DNA of 64,000 nucleotides. It comes from Paracoccaceae bacterium. GTDB lineage: Bacteria > Pseudomonadota > Alphaproteobacteria > Rhodobacterales > Rhodobacteraceae. Below the pieces are notes generated by a model. The model did no database searches. It was not told where the DNA came from and worked only from the letters and a program-made list of their open reading frames with translations. The number at the start of each line of letters is the position of its first letter. Position 1 is the stretch's first letter. The position numbers and the translations under genes are program-made. Positions 48,012-57,861 of this stretch are shown piece by piece. The DNA lies in assembly GCA_014872875.1 (NCBI GenBank), contig WKFI01000025.1, positions 21,340-85,339 of the forward strand, read 5' to 3'.

Positions 48012-49012
48012 GCCGGGCGCAACCTGTCCAGGTTTTCGGGCGTGGGCGCGGGCAGGGCGTCGCGGATCGTTTCGGCGACCGGTGCGAGCGACGGGTGCTC
48101 CAGTCCGCGCACCAGATGCGCCCAGACCCTCGGGATCAGTTCCACGTAGAACGGTTTGCCATACTCCAGCGATAACCGGGCGAACACGCCCAGAATGCGC
48201 AGGTTCCGTTGAACGCCCAACACGGTATAGGCGGTCCGGAAAGCGTGATCGTCAACCCCGGTGGCGCGGATATACCTGTCGATCATCTGCATCTCGACCC
48301 CGGCCGGAACGTCCCGACGGGCATCTTGCAGGAGTGACACCAGATCATATGCGCGGTGACCGGCGCGCGCGTCTTGAAAATCCAACAGACCGACACGCGC
48401 GACGCCGGTACGATCAGGCAGCCACAACAGGTTCTCTGCGTGATAGTCGCGCTGCACCAGAACCGTATCGCCCTTGGTTGTCAGGCGCAGGATGTCTTCG
48501 AAATGGTTTTCGAACCGGCGTTGCAGGTCTTCGTCTGGTTCCCCGCGAATGCCGGTGCGATATTTGGACAGAGCCAGCCCGGCCATTTCCGCCATCAGCC
48601 GCGGGCCATATCGGTCAAGCTGGGGCAGCGGGGCCTGATGCACTTGGACCAATGCATCAGTTGCCGCCTCGTATAGGGTCATTTCAAGGGCGGGGTGTTC
48701 GGGAATGACGCGGGCAAACAGATCGTCGCCCAGATCTTCCAACAGCAGAAACCCTTGTTCTGCATTCTCTGCCAGAATTTCAGGTGCACTCAAACCCTGA
48801 TCGCGCAGATGATTGGCAATGCGGACAAAGGGGCGAACGTCTTCACCTTTCTCCGGAGGCGCATCCATCAGCACGGCGGTTTCCCCTGTGTCCGGTAAGG
48901 TCAGCCTGTCATAGCGCCGATTTGAGGCATCACCTGCCAAAGGCGCACGTCGGGCCTGTCCCCACGCGGTTTGGGCAAGGAAAGCATCAGCAAGATGAGA
49001 GCGATCAGTCAT
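48008..49012 (-). CDS. amgK: Anomeric sugar kinase, AmgK-like (APH family)
   Basis: A 334-residue kinase of the aminoglycoside phosphotransferase fold. LAGDASNRRYDRL is the N-terminal nucleotide-binding segment, LLLEDLGDDLF the hinge, VLVQRDYHAENLLW the catalytic loop with Asp and Asn, and VGLLDFQDARAGHRAYDLVSLL the metal-binding DFQD. AmgK phosphorylates the anomeric carbon of MurNAc/GlcNAc for peptidoglycan recycling. It overlaps murU and tsaE by 4 and 8 bp. Confidence 0.78.
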   Translation of the reverse strand: MTDRSHLADAFLAQTAWGQARRAPLAGDASNRRYDRLTLPDTGETAVLMDAPPEKGEDVRPFVRIANHLRDQGLSAPEILAENAEQGFLLLEDLGDDLFARVIPEHPALEMTLYEAATDALVQVHQAPLPQLDRYGPRLMAEMAGLALSKYRTGIRGEPDEDLQRRFENHFEDILRLTTKGDTVLVQRDYHAENLLWLPDRTGVARVGLLDFQDARAGHRAYDLVSLLQDARRDVPAGVEMQMIDRYIRATGVDDHAFRTAYTVLGVQRNLRILGVFARLSLEYGKPFYVELIPRVWAHLVRGLEHPSLAPVAETIRDALPAPTPENLDRLRPA

Positions 49013-49484
49013 TGAGGACCTCGTTCAGCCGGGGCGTCCATTTCGGATCACTCCAGTTTAGGGAAAGTGTGCGAGTGTCCAGGTCACCGGGCACGGTGGC
49101 AAAGACAAGGCGCAGAGCATGAGCAGGTGTGAGTTCAGCCAGCCGATCCGGCCACTCCACCAGGCAAATCGCGGTGTTGAAAGCGTCTTCCAGACCCAGT
49201 TCGGTGATCTCTTCCAGAGCACTCAGGCGGTACAGATCGGTATGCCACAATTCTCCTGCAGTTGTTTCATAGAACTGCACCAGCGTGAAGGTCGGAGAGG
49301 GCACATCTTCTGGCATGTCTTGCAGCGATTGGATCAGGCTGCGGGCAAAATGAGTCTTTCCGGCGCCGATTTCTCCCTCCAGCAGAAGACAGTCGCCAGG
49401 CACCAGCAGTGCCCCCAAATTTCGGGCAAAATCTGCAGTGTCTTCGGGGGAGTGCAGGGTGAGTGAAAGCGGTCCGGGCAACAT
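49005..49484 (-). CDS. tsaE: tRNA t6A37 threonylcarbamoyladenosine ATPase TsaE
   Basis: The ATPase subunit that resets the TsaB-TsaD complex during synthesis of t6A in tRNA. It has 159 residues from the ATG at 49484; a longer reading frame runs back into the PAS gene and has no family similarity. Walker A LLLEGEIGAGKTHFARSLIQ, the switch region PSPTFTLVQFYE, and HTDLYRL, GLEDAF, VEWPDRL are typical. tsaD is elsewhere in this window (61789). Confidence 0.95.
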   Translation of the reverse strand: MLPGPLSLTLHSPEDTADFARNLGALLVPGDCLLLEGEIGAGKTHFARSLIQSLQDMPEDVPSPTFTLVQFYETTAGELWHTDLYRLSALEEITELGLEDAFNTAICLVEWPDRLAELTPAHALRLVFATVPGDLDTRTLSLNWSDPKWTPRLNEVLND

Positions 49485-49525
49485 GTCGCCACAATGGCCT
49501 ACTGACCCGGCAGCAGCAAGGCGGT

Positions 49526-51076
49526 TCAGCGGCTTTGAGCAGGCTGCGGTTGATCCACGTCCGGCTCTGTTCGGGTGCGAACCGGGACAAAACCGACCAA
49601 CGTAGCACCGTTCTGGATCGGCGTGACCTTGCAGGTCAGGGTTGGACCATCGCGCATCTGCACTTGGTCTGCCCATTCCTGTCGCAATTCCCGTGCATGC
49701 ACAAAATCGTTCAACCGTCCCCAGACCATCGTTGGCCTGCACTTCTCCTGCCAGATTTTGCAGGCGTCCAGGATCGTGACCTGTGCAAAGCTTTTTTCCG
49801 GATCGACGCCCCAGAGATCGTGATAAGGCGTGTTGGAGAAGGCCAGGTTACCATCTGCAGAGAACACAGCGATGGATTGATCCATCGTGTCCAGAATTGC
49901 TTGACCCATCTCCAATTCGGACCGAAACCGACGGGTGAGTGTAATCTCGGCAGTGATGTCCTCAAACAGAAAGGCGACGGCCCCGTCCGGGTGTGGTCGC
50001 CCACTAACCGAATAGACCGATCCCGACGGCAGTGACCAAGTTTCCTGATACCGGCCATCGGCAGCCGAGGCGACAAGATCCGAGATCTGCTGTCGCCACG
50101 AACTGTAATCCTTGGGTTCCGGCATGCCGCGCTGATCGCGCAGCCGATCGAAGAAATTGAACAGGGTCGGGCGGGAACTGAGAAAGTCGGCCTGCAAATT
50201 GGTCAGGTCAATCAGCGCCGGATTGAACAACGCCAATTGCATGTTCCGGTCAAAAATTGCCAACCCTATCGAGAGCTGTGCGAAGGTCTTGGCCAGAGTC
50301 TGAACAAAGTTGCGTTGGGCGACTTCGGCATCCACGACTGCGTTCACATCCACCGCATAGTTCAACCTGTCGCCTTTTGTCCGGATTGTTGACACGTCGA
50401 ACCAAAGCTTCTGTTCGTTTGCCGGAGCGACGAGCGAAACCCGGGACTTGTTGCCGGACATGACCTTCTGTGACAGGTGCGGGAACAACGGCTCTGCCGC
50501 ATTGAACCCGTCGGGTTGTAAATTGTGCTGCAGGGTTTCATAGGCCTGGTTGTGCCAGGTGATCTGTCCCTCGTTGTTTTCGCGCCAGATTGGATAGGGG
50601 GCGGCATCCATAGCCACGCGCAGATTCTGCAACTCGGAATTGTCCTTTGGATCCGACAGCACGACGCATTGGCGCAAGTGTATGCGAGCGGCGCCATCGA
50701 CCCATTCACACAACGCTTCGCGTCGGCAATCTTGGGCGATTCCGCTCAGGACAAGGGGACCAGTTTCGGAGAGCGTGTTTGGGTCTTCGGGGATCCCCGG
50801 GAAGGATTGGGACAAGGCATTGCGCACATCGTCCCATTGCGCGGGATCGGAACAGCGCGACAGGATTGGCTTGGCTGCCGGGGAGCTGTCCACGATCAGG
50901 GCGTCTTCGAACAGGAATACAGGATCATTTGCGTTGTCTGGACGATCAGATTTCGACCAGTCACCAGTGGCGGGTCGTGGTGTCAGAAATCGAACGGAAA
51001 AAAGCGCGGCAACCACGCTGATCGTTCCCAGAAGCATCCAGTCAACCAGCGAGTTTTCCATCATGTCCCAGTCCAA
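49526..51076 (-). CDS. Membrane-anchored multi-PAS protein in the DivL position, no kinase domain
   Basis: A 516-residue protein with one N-terminal membrane segment (DWMLLGTISVVAALFSVRFLT) and at least three PAS-like domains. One is near residue 155 (AMDAAPYPIWRENNEGQITWHNQAYE), one near 290 (IGLAIFDRNMQLALFNPALIDL) and one near 430 (SIAVFSADGNLAFSNTPYHDLWG). After the last PAS it ends in a polar tail; no H-box, HATPase or receiver domain follows. In rhizobia and Caulobacter, as I recall, the gene beside tsaE is divL, which has a C-terminal kinase region. A perfect TTAA-N7-TTAAC box lies upstream. An ATG at 51064 or 51061 could also be the start. The role as a signalling scaffold is inferred. 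Confidence 0.75.
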   Translation of the reverse strand: MDWDMMENSLVDWMLLGTISVVAALFSVRFLTPRPATGDWSKSDRPDNANDPVFLFEDALIVDSSPAAKPILSRCSDPAQWDDVRNALSQSFPGIPEDPNTLSETGPLVLSGIAQDCRREALCEWVDGAARIHLRQCVVLSDPKDNSELQNLRVAMDAAPYPIWRENNEGQITWHNQAYETLQHNLQPDGFNAAEPLFPHLSQKVMSGNKSRVSLVAPANEQKLWFDVSTIRTKGDRLNYAVDVNAVVDAEVAQRNFVQTLAKTFAQLSIGLAIFDRNMQLALFNPALIDLTNLQADFLSSRPTLFNFFDRLRDQRGMPEPKDYSSWRQQISDLVASAADGRYQETWSLPSGSVYSVSGRPHPDGAVAFLFEDITAEITLTRRFRSELEMGQAILDTMDQSIAVFSADGNLAFSNTPYHDLWGVDPEKSFAQVTILDACKIWQEKCRPTMVWGRLNDFVHARELRQEWADQVQMRDGPTLTCKVTPIQNGATLVGFVPVRTRTEPDVDQPQPAQSR

Positions 51077-51114
51077 AGAGTGTTCCTGCTGGATTCACTC
51101 TTGTCTGGAATTGG

Positions 51115-51130
51115 TTAACGCAGTGTTAAC
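51115..51130. promoter_or_regulatory. CtrA-type binding site upstream of the PAS gene
   Basis: GTTAACGCAGTGTTAAC contains TTAA (51115-51118), seven bases, then TTAAC (51126-51130): the full consensus of the cell-cycle regulator CtrA. Because the half-sites are GTTAAC, it also matches when read on the minus strand, the strand of the PAS gene starting at 51076. It lies between the regB stop and that start. Confidence 0.6.
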
Positions 51131-51148
51131 CGGTTTTGCGAAGATCCT

Positions 51149-52546
51149 TTATATTTCAAAACGTTGATTTACACCGATCTGCGATCGATCTCCGGATGTT
51201 CCGGCCTCGATCATTTCGCGTTTCCATTTCACGGTCACGATTGCGCCTCGTTTGACCGGCCGCCCTTCAGGGCTTGGGGCCGACTCGGATGCATTGGCGA
51301 ATTTCAATGAACCACCAGTGCGTTCCAACAGGGTTTTGGCGATGAACAGGCCCAGCCCCATGCCTTCGTATTCTGGCCGTGCCTTGCGTTCACTTTCGGT
51401 ACGGCGGCGACGGACAAAGGGGTCTCCGATGCGCCCCAGCATCTGCGGGGGGTATCCCCGGCCGTCATCGGTGATCCGCACTTGGATCATCTCATCCGTC
51501 CATGACGTTTCTACCCATACGTTTGCCCGGGCGAAATCCACTGCGTTTTGTACCAGATTGCGCAGGCCATGAATGATTTCGGGCTTCCGCTGGATGATGG
51601 GTTGTTCCAGATCACCACCTTCGCCCGGCCCTTCGCTGAAATGGACCGTTTTGCCCCGCGCCGTATGCGGTTCCGCTGCTTCATTGACGACTGTGGACAA
51701 CGGCGCACGTCGCAGGTGTAGATCGTCTTTCCCGGCCCGGCCCATGTCACGCAGGATGTCGCGACATCGATCCGCCTGCTCCCGGATCAGTGCGGCATCC
51801 TCTCGCATGTCGGGAAAATCCTCGAGATCGTCCATCAGTTCCGCACTGGTCAGCTTGATGGTCGCAAGTGGTGTACCCAGTTCATGTGCGGCCGCGGCAA
51901 CCACCCCGCCCAGATCGGTCAGCTTCTGTTCCCGCGACAGAGCCAGATGGGTTGCGGCCAAAGCGTCGGACATTGACCGGATTTCCGAATTGATCCTCTG
52001 GGAATAGGCGCTCATGAAAACGACGGCGATGATGATCGCGATCCAGTTTCCGAAAATGAACAGGTCTGGCATCCGCAGGATAAATCCCTGCGCGGTTCTG
52101 AGCGGCAAGTGGAATTCAGCCAACAAGGTCACTGCGATAATTGCGCTGGCGCCGATGATCAGCGTGGATCGCATTCCCATTACGTTGGCAGCTACGGTCA
52201 CGGGCGCCAACAGCAACAATGAGAACGGATTGTTCAGCCCGCCCGTCAGATACAGCAGGAAAGACAGCTGTAGGAGATCGAACAGAACCATCAGAAAGTT
52301 TTCGAACTCGGTCAGTCGCTTGTTTTCGGGAAAAATGAAGATCGCGATCAGATTACCGATGACCGAAACTCCGATGGCCAGATAACACAGCCCAAGTTCC
52401 AGCCGCAGGTCATACAGGCTCTGCGCAACGGAAATGGCGGTAATCTGGCCTACGATTGCGACCCATCGCAACAGAATGAGTGTGCGCAGCCGGATCCAGT
52501 TTCCGGCGCCTTGTCTGGCGGACAGGCCGACATTGGATTCCGACAT
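51149..52546 (-). CDS. regB: Redox-sensing histidine kinase RegB (PrrB)
   Basis: The membrane kinase of the global redox system controlling respiration, and in relatives photosynthesis and carbon fixation. It has 465 residues from the ATG at 52546. Six membrane segments occupy the first 180 residues, with the quinone-binding motif GGLNNPFSLLLLAPV. The H-box is AAAAHELGTPLATIKL. The redox-active cysteine of RegB lies in QADRCRDILRDMG. G-boxes ITDDGRGYPP and GMGLGLFIAKTLLERTGG complete the kinase. It diverges from senC; regA follows senC. Family and context agree fully. Confidence 0.95.
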   Translation of the reverse strand: MSESNVGLSARQGAGNWIRLRTLILLRWVAIVGQITAISVAQSLYDLRLELGLCYLAIGVSVIGNLIAIFIFPENKRLTEFENFLMVLFDLLQLSFLLYLTGGLNNPFSLLLLAPVTVAANVMGMRSTLIIGASAIIAVTLLAEFHLPLRTAQGFILRMPDLFIFGNWIAIIIAVVFMSAYSQRINSEIRSMSDALAATHLALSREQKLTDLGGVVAAAAHELGTPLATIKLTSAELMDDLEDFPDMREDAALIREQADRCRDILRDMGRAGKDDLHLRRAPLSTVVNEAAEPHTARGKTVHFSEGPGEGGDLEQPIIQRKPEIIHGLRNLVQNAVDFARANVWVETSWTDEMIQVRITDDGRGYPPQMLGRIGDPFVRRRRTESERKARPEYEGMGLGLFIAKTLLERTGGSLKFANASESAPSPEGRPVKRGAIVTVKWKREMIEAGTSGDRSQIGVNQRFEI

Positions 52547-52627
52547 TGTGATCCTATCTCTGTTGCATCGGCTGACCAACTTGATAGGTCTCCCTGCCAA
52601 AAGGTTCAACTCATCTGGAAGAGACTC

Positions 52628-53248
52628 ATGACGCGTGTTTATGCCTACGCCGCTGCCGCAGCCGTTGCCGCAATGATCGGGGGGGTCTGGGTGGCGACAC
52701 AGTTCACCGGATCGGATGACCAGTTCGCGCAATGCCGGAGTTCGCAGATTGCCGGTGGCTCCGGAGCCATTGGCGGACCGTTCGAGCTGGTGAATGCAAA
52801 GGGCGAAACCGTCACCGACGCAGATGTGATCACCGAACCTGCTCTGATCTATTTCGGTTACACGTTCTGTCCGGATGTCTGTCCCCTGGACACCACCCGC
52901 AACGCAGATACCATCGATGTCCTGGCCGATCGTGGGTATTCGGCAACGCCGATCTTCATATCGATCGATCCGGATCGTGACACGCCCGAAGTGGTCGGTG
53001 ATTTTGCCGAGAACCTGCATGAAAAGATGATCGGGCTCACCGGATCACCCGAACAGGTCAAAGCTGCCAGCCAAGCTTACAAGACCTATTACAAGAAGCA
53101 CGATGACGACCCGGAGTATTATCTGGTCGATCATTCGACCTTCTCCTATTTGGTCTTGCCGGACCACGGTTTCGTTGAGTTTTTCCGCCGCGAAGAAACG
53201 GCAGAACAGATGGCGGACAAGATCGGCTGCTTTGTGGACAACATCTAA
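52628..53248 (+). CDS. senC: SCO1/SenC (PrrC) copper-chaperone-like protein
   Basis: A membrane-anchored periplasmic thioredoxin-fold protein that helps assemble the CuA site of cytochrome oxidase and may feed redox signals to RegB. It has 206 residues. The N-terminal hydrophobic anchor begins MTRVYAYAAAAAV, followed by IYFGYTFCPDVCP with the CxxxC copper motif and the later ligand His in LVDHSTFSYL. The start at 52628 follows an AGAG-containing leader. It is placed between regB and regA, the usual order in Rhodobacterales. Confidence 0.95.
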   Translation: MTRVYAYAAAAAVAAMIGGVWVATQFTGSDDQFAQCRSSQIAGGSGAIGGPFELVNAKGETVTDADVITEPALIYFGYTFCPDVCPLDTTRNADTIDVLADRGYSATPIFISIDPDRDTPEVVGDFAENLHEKMIGLTGSPEQVKAASQAYKTYYKKHDDDPEYYLVDHSTFSYLVLPDHGFVEFFRREETAEQMADKIGCFVDNI

Positions 53249-53329
53249 GCGCGGTGACTGTTTGACCTTTGTCTGTGGCGCAGTCATATTCAGCCGTATA
53301 GATGATTAACTCGCCGCGGAGGACAGAGC

Positions 53330-53884
53330 ATGGCCGAAACCGCCCTGCAGGACATCGGACCGGACAAATCACTGTTGTTGGTCGACGATGACGAACCATT
53401 CCTGAGGCGATTGGCAAAGGCCATGGAAAAGCGCGGGTTCGAGGTTGAAACCGCATCTTCGGTGGCAGGAGGTAGCGCCATCGCGACCGCCCGCCCACCA
53501 GCGTACGCCGTGGTTGACCTGCGACTGGAAGATGGCAACGGGTTGGACGTGGTCGAGGTGCTTCGTGAAAAACGCCCGGACTCTCGGGTAGTTGTTTTGA
53601 CCGGATACGGGGCCATCGCAACCGCAGTTGCCGCGGTCAAGATTGGTGCCACCGATTACCTGTCGAAACCGGCTGATGCGACCGATATCACCAATGCGCT
53701 GCTGGCCAAGGATGATGAGCTGCCGCCCCCGCCGGAAAATCCGATGAGCGCAGATCGCGTGCGCTGGGAGCACATTCAGCGCGTTTACGAGTTGTGTGAC
53801 CGAAACGTATCGGAAACCGCTCGTCGGTTGAACATGCATCGCCGTACCTTGCAGCGAATCCTGGCGAAACGCAGCCCACGCTGA
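53330..53884 (+). CDS. regA: Redox response regulator RegA (PrrA)
   Basis: The cytoplasmic partner of RegB. It has 184 residues. The receiver domain shows LLLVDDDEPFLRRLA, the phosphorylated Asp in AVVDLRLEDG, VLTGYGAIATAV and YLSKPADATD. A proline linker (LPPPPENP) leads to a Fis-type HTH, NVSETARRLNMHRRTLQRIL, that binds DNA. It is essentially full length and canonical. A GT61 gene starts 8 bp after its stop codon, so the two are likely co-transcribed. Confidence 0.96.
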   Translation: MAETALQDIGPDKSLLLVDDDEPFLRRLAKAMEKRGFEVETASSVAGGSAIATARPPAYAVVDLRLEDGNGLDVVEVLREKRPDSRVVVLTGYGAIATAVAAVKIGATDYLSKPADATDITNALLAKDDELPPPPENPMSADRVRWEHIQRVYELCDRNVSETARRLNMHRRTLQRILAKRSPR

Positions 53885-53892
53885 GGCCTGTC

Positions 53893-55092
53893 ATGGACGA
53901 ACCGGAATTCGGACCAGATCATCAGCCCCTGCCCGAGGGCGGATGGTCCGAAAGCATGACGACGTTGCATGATGCAATCGTCGTCCCCCCGGTTGAAAGC
54001 CAGTTCGTTCAAGAGGCCGGAATTCTGCACGCCGATGGCCGTTATTGTCCCGAAGGTGCCCTGTGGCGAAAATACCGCCCGATCACCACGGAACCTTCCA
54101 TGCCCGCACAGATCGACGAAACACTACCAGGGAGATGGTTGTGGGGCGGGGTTCTTTGGGCGCATTTTGGTCATTTCCTGGTCGAAAGCGCCTCGCGTAT
54201 GTGGGCTTTGTCCCATTTGGATAAGCCGGTTGACGGCATCCTGTTCATCCCGAAACGCCCCAAGGTCGGCGAAGAAGTACGTGGCTTTCACCGGGAATAT
54301 TTCGGTCTGATGCAGCCTGGTCTTCCTGTGAAAGCGACGGCAAACCCTGTGCGGGTCGAAGAACTGGTGGTGCCGGGTCAGGGATTTGGGTTGGGTAAGA
54401 TCATCGCCGGAACACCGAAATACCGCGCGGCAGTTCACAGGGACTTTGCCCGTGACGTGAAGCCGGACGGCCCCGAAAAGATATACATCTCGCGTTCCAA
54501 ACTGGGTCTGGGCAAAGGTGGCTTGCTGGGTGAAGAGCGGCTGGAAGAATACCTTGGACGCGACGGGTACGAGGTATTCCATCCTCAGGAACACAGCCTG
54601 ACCGAGCAGTTGGCCCGTTACAAGGCCGCCAGGAAAGTGGTCGCGGCTGACGGCTCGGCCCTACACATGTTTGCAATGGTAGGCCGCGCAGATCAACCAG
54701 TTGCCATGATCCTGCGCCGACAGTCGGATGCCAACAATCTGCTGGCATTGAATGTGGCGCATTTCTGCGGGTCGTCCCCGTTGGTGATCAATGCATTGCA
54801 AACCGAATGGGTCCCGAAAACCAAAAAGAAGTCCAGTCGGCTGAGCTTTGGGGAACTGAACCACGCCGGAATTGGCCAGGCACTGGAACAGGACGGGTTC
54901 ATCTCTGATGGGTCACACTGGGCGCCCCTTACGGCAGAGGAGCGCGATCAGTTGCTGGTGGACAAGGGGATGGGAGGCAATGATCTCTTTGTTGAAAGCC
55001 CTGCTTTTGTCAAAGCTCGTGTGCGTGCGGTAAGGCAGGCCAGACGGGAGCGGCGGGCCCGCAAGCAATCGGCTCAGAACGCGGCAGAGTAA
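53893..55092 (+). CDS. Glycosyltransferase family 61 protein
   Basis: A 399-residue protein of the GT61 (DUF563) family, which makes surface or capsular polysaccharides. The diagnostic block is KIYISRSKLGLGKGG, then GYEVFHPQEHSLTEQLARYKAARKVVAADGSALHM. The N-terminal half includes WGGVLWAHFGHFLVESASRMWAL. The C-terminal tail is strongly basic. The start at 53893 has TGAGG upstream. It sits directly downstream of regA. The acceptor and donor sugar are unknown. Confidence 0.85.
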   Translation: MDEPEFGPDHQPLPEGGWSESMTTLHDAIVVPPVESQFVQEAGILHADGRYCPEGALWRKYRPITTEPSMPAQIDETLPGRWLWGGVLWAHFGHFLVESASRMWALSHLDKPVDGILFIPKRPKVGEEVRGFHREYFGLMQPGLPVKATANPVRVEELVVPGQGFGLGKIIAGTPKYRAAVHRDFARDVKPDGPEKIYISRSKLGLGKGGLLGEERLEEYLGRDGYEVFHPQEHSLTEQLARYKAARKVVAADGSALHMFAMVGRADQPVAMILRRQSDANNLLALNVAHFCGSSPLVINALQTEWVPKTKKKSSRLSFGELNHAGIGQALEQDGFISDGSHWAPLTAEERDQLLVDKGMGGNDLFVESPAFVKARVRAVRQARRERRARKQSAQNAAE

Positions 55093-55108
55093 GCCACGAC
55101 GTTCCGGA

Positions 55109-55705
55109 TTAATTCAACAGTGCCAGAAGTTCCGCGTGACGTGCGGTATAGGCGCTGCGCACCTCGACCGGGGGGCGCAGACGAATTTGAAGATCTTCAA
55201 TCAAAGCCGAGTCGGGTTCGCCGAAGAACTTGTTTGCCTCGGTCTTGGTGAAACCGGCGATCTGGACGGCCTCCATCCACGCGCTGATGCGGTCGGCCTT
55301 CTTGATCTGGCGTTTGACAGTGGCGGGAATGGCCGCAGGCAGCCCGAACCGGATATGAATGGCCGCGCTTAGCCGTTGATCCAGTTCTTCATATGCGGGC
55401 CCCACGGATGCCTTGACCGGCGAAATCATGTCCCCGATCACATATTCCGGAGCGTCATGCAAAAGCGCGGCCAGATGCCATTTGGGTGGGGCCTTGGGGT
55501 TCAGACGCCCATAGATCGTTTCCACCAGCAGAGAATGCTCTGCCACGGAATAGGCGAAATCACCATGAGTCTGCCCATTCCAACGTGCAACAAAGGCCAA
55601 TCCGTGAGCAATATCTTCAATCTCGATATCCACCGGAGTTGGGTCCAGCAAATCCAACCGCCGCCCCGAAAGCATCCGTTGCCAAGCCCTTGGTTGTGTT
55701 GCCAT
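55109..55705 (-). CDS. HD-domain phosphohydrolase (YfbR-like)
   Basis: A 198-residue metal-dependent phosphohydrolase. The HD motif is LAALLHDAPEYVIGDM, with AEHSLLVETIY earlier providing another His ligand. The overall pattern resembles YfbR-type 5'-nucleotidases. The ATG at 55705 was chosen because CCAGGAG precedes it; ATGs 9 and 17 codons upstream are alternatives without such a site. It converges on the GT61 gene. Substrate is probably a deoxynucleotide, but this is inferred. Confidence 0.82.
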   Translation of the reverse strand: MATQPRAWQRMLSGRRLDLLDPTPVDIEIEDIAHGLAFVARWNGQTHGDFAYSVAEHSLLVETIYGRLNPKAPPKWHLAALLHDAPEYVIGDMISPVKASVGPAYEELDQRLSAAIHIRFGLPAAIPATVKRQIKKADRISAWMEAVQIAGFTKTEANKFFGEPDSALIEDLQIRLRPPVEVRSAYTARHAELLALLN

Positions 55706-55915
55706 TTTGTCACGCTCCTGGGCTTGCGCCATGGTTTCGCCACATTTGCGGCGCATGATGTTCAGAACCGATGATCACACGCTGCCAACAAAGACTTGAT
55801 GCTCCCAAGGTTTGAAACCGGGACCTGTGATCACGATATACTGCCATGAGGGGGGCGTGCTTTCCTCCCGGGCGTGCCCTCCTCAGATGGTAATCACTAT
55901 GTGAAGGAGCTTGTC

Positions 55916-56230
55916 ATGTTCAAGCGTTTGTTGGCACTGTCCCTGACCTTTGGAATGGCCGCGTTGGCGCCGCCCGCTTTTGCCCAGAATTGCGCGATGC
56001 GCGACGCGGTAGTTGAACGATTGCAAAGCAAATATTCGGAACAACTGACCGTTGGTGGCCTGCAAAATGGCCAGAATGCCCAGTCGGTTGTCGAAATCTG
56101 GGCCTCGGATGAAACCGGGACGTTCACGGTTCTTCTGACAAATGCACATGGAATTAGCTGCATTGTGGCAGCGGGAACCGATTTCTTCCAGGCCACCCAG
56201 GTATCCGTGCCCAAAGGATCAGCAAGCTGA
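55916..56230 (+). CDS. Small secreted protein of unknown function
   Basis: A 104-residue protein with a clear signal peptide (MFKRLLALSLTFGMAALAPPAFA, cleaved before QNCAMRD). The mature part of about 80 residues has two cysteines (NCAMRD and SCIVAAG) that could form a disulfide. The repeated VVERLQSKYSEQL / VVEIWASDETGTFTVLL pattern suggests an alpha-beta fold. I do not recognise a named family. The ATG at 55916 is preferred because the signal peptide begins there. It precedes ahcY by 126 bp. Confidence 0.7.
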   Translation: MFKRLLALSLTFGMAALAPPAFAQNCAMRDAVVERLQSKYSEQLTVGGLQNGQNAQSVVEIWASDETGTFTVLLTNAHGISCIVAAGTDFFQATQVSVPKGSAS

Positions 56231-56356
56231 CGCATAGCCTCTGATCGGCGGGTCTTGCCCCAAACTCCCCACGAAAAAGGTCAACTTCGTTGCCTCTGGC
56301 CGTCATGAGTGCTACGTGGCAGCGAAACTGACCTCGCAACCGCATGGAGTTTAACT

Positions 56357-57745
<1,389 letters not shown>

Positions 57746-57775
57746 TCTCAGTCAGGAAAAATGACGCCAAGTCAC

Positions 57776-57813
57776 AAGCCGTCGCAGTCACTGCGGCGGC
57801 TTGATTGTTTTTG
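57776..57813 (+). terminator. Rho-independent terminator of ahcY
   Basis: AAGCCGTCGCAG and CTGCGGCGGCTT pair over twelve bases with one G-U wobble and a three-base loop, followed by GATTGTTTTT. It lies 30 bp after the ahcY stop codon. Confidence 0.88.
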
Positions 57814-57861
57814 GGAAAGGTAAATTATTGAAAGTGAGTTTCTGTAAAGATTGGTATTTGG

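Noticed and set aside
56231..56356. A possible SAH-responsive riboswitch in the ahcY leader
   Set aside because: I looked for the conserved GAGGMGCGYUGCRRC-like core of the SAH riboswitch and could not find it; the leader is short with no convincing pseudoknot.
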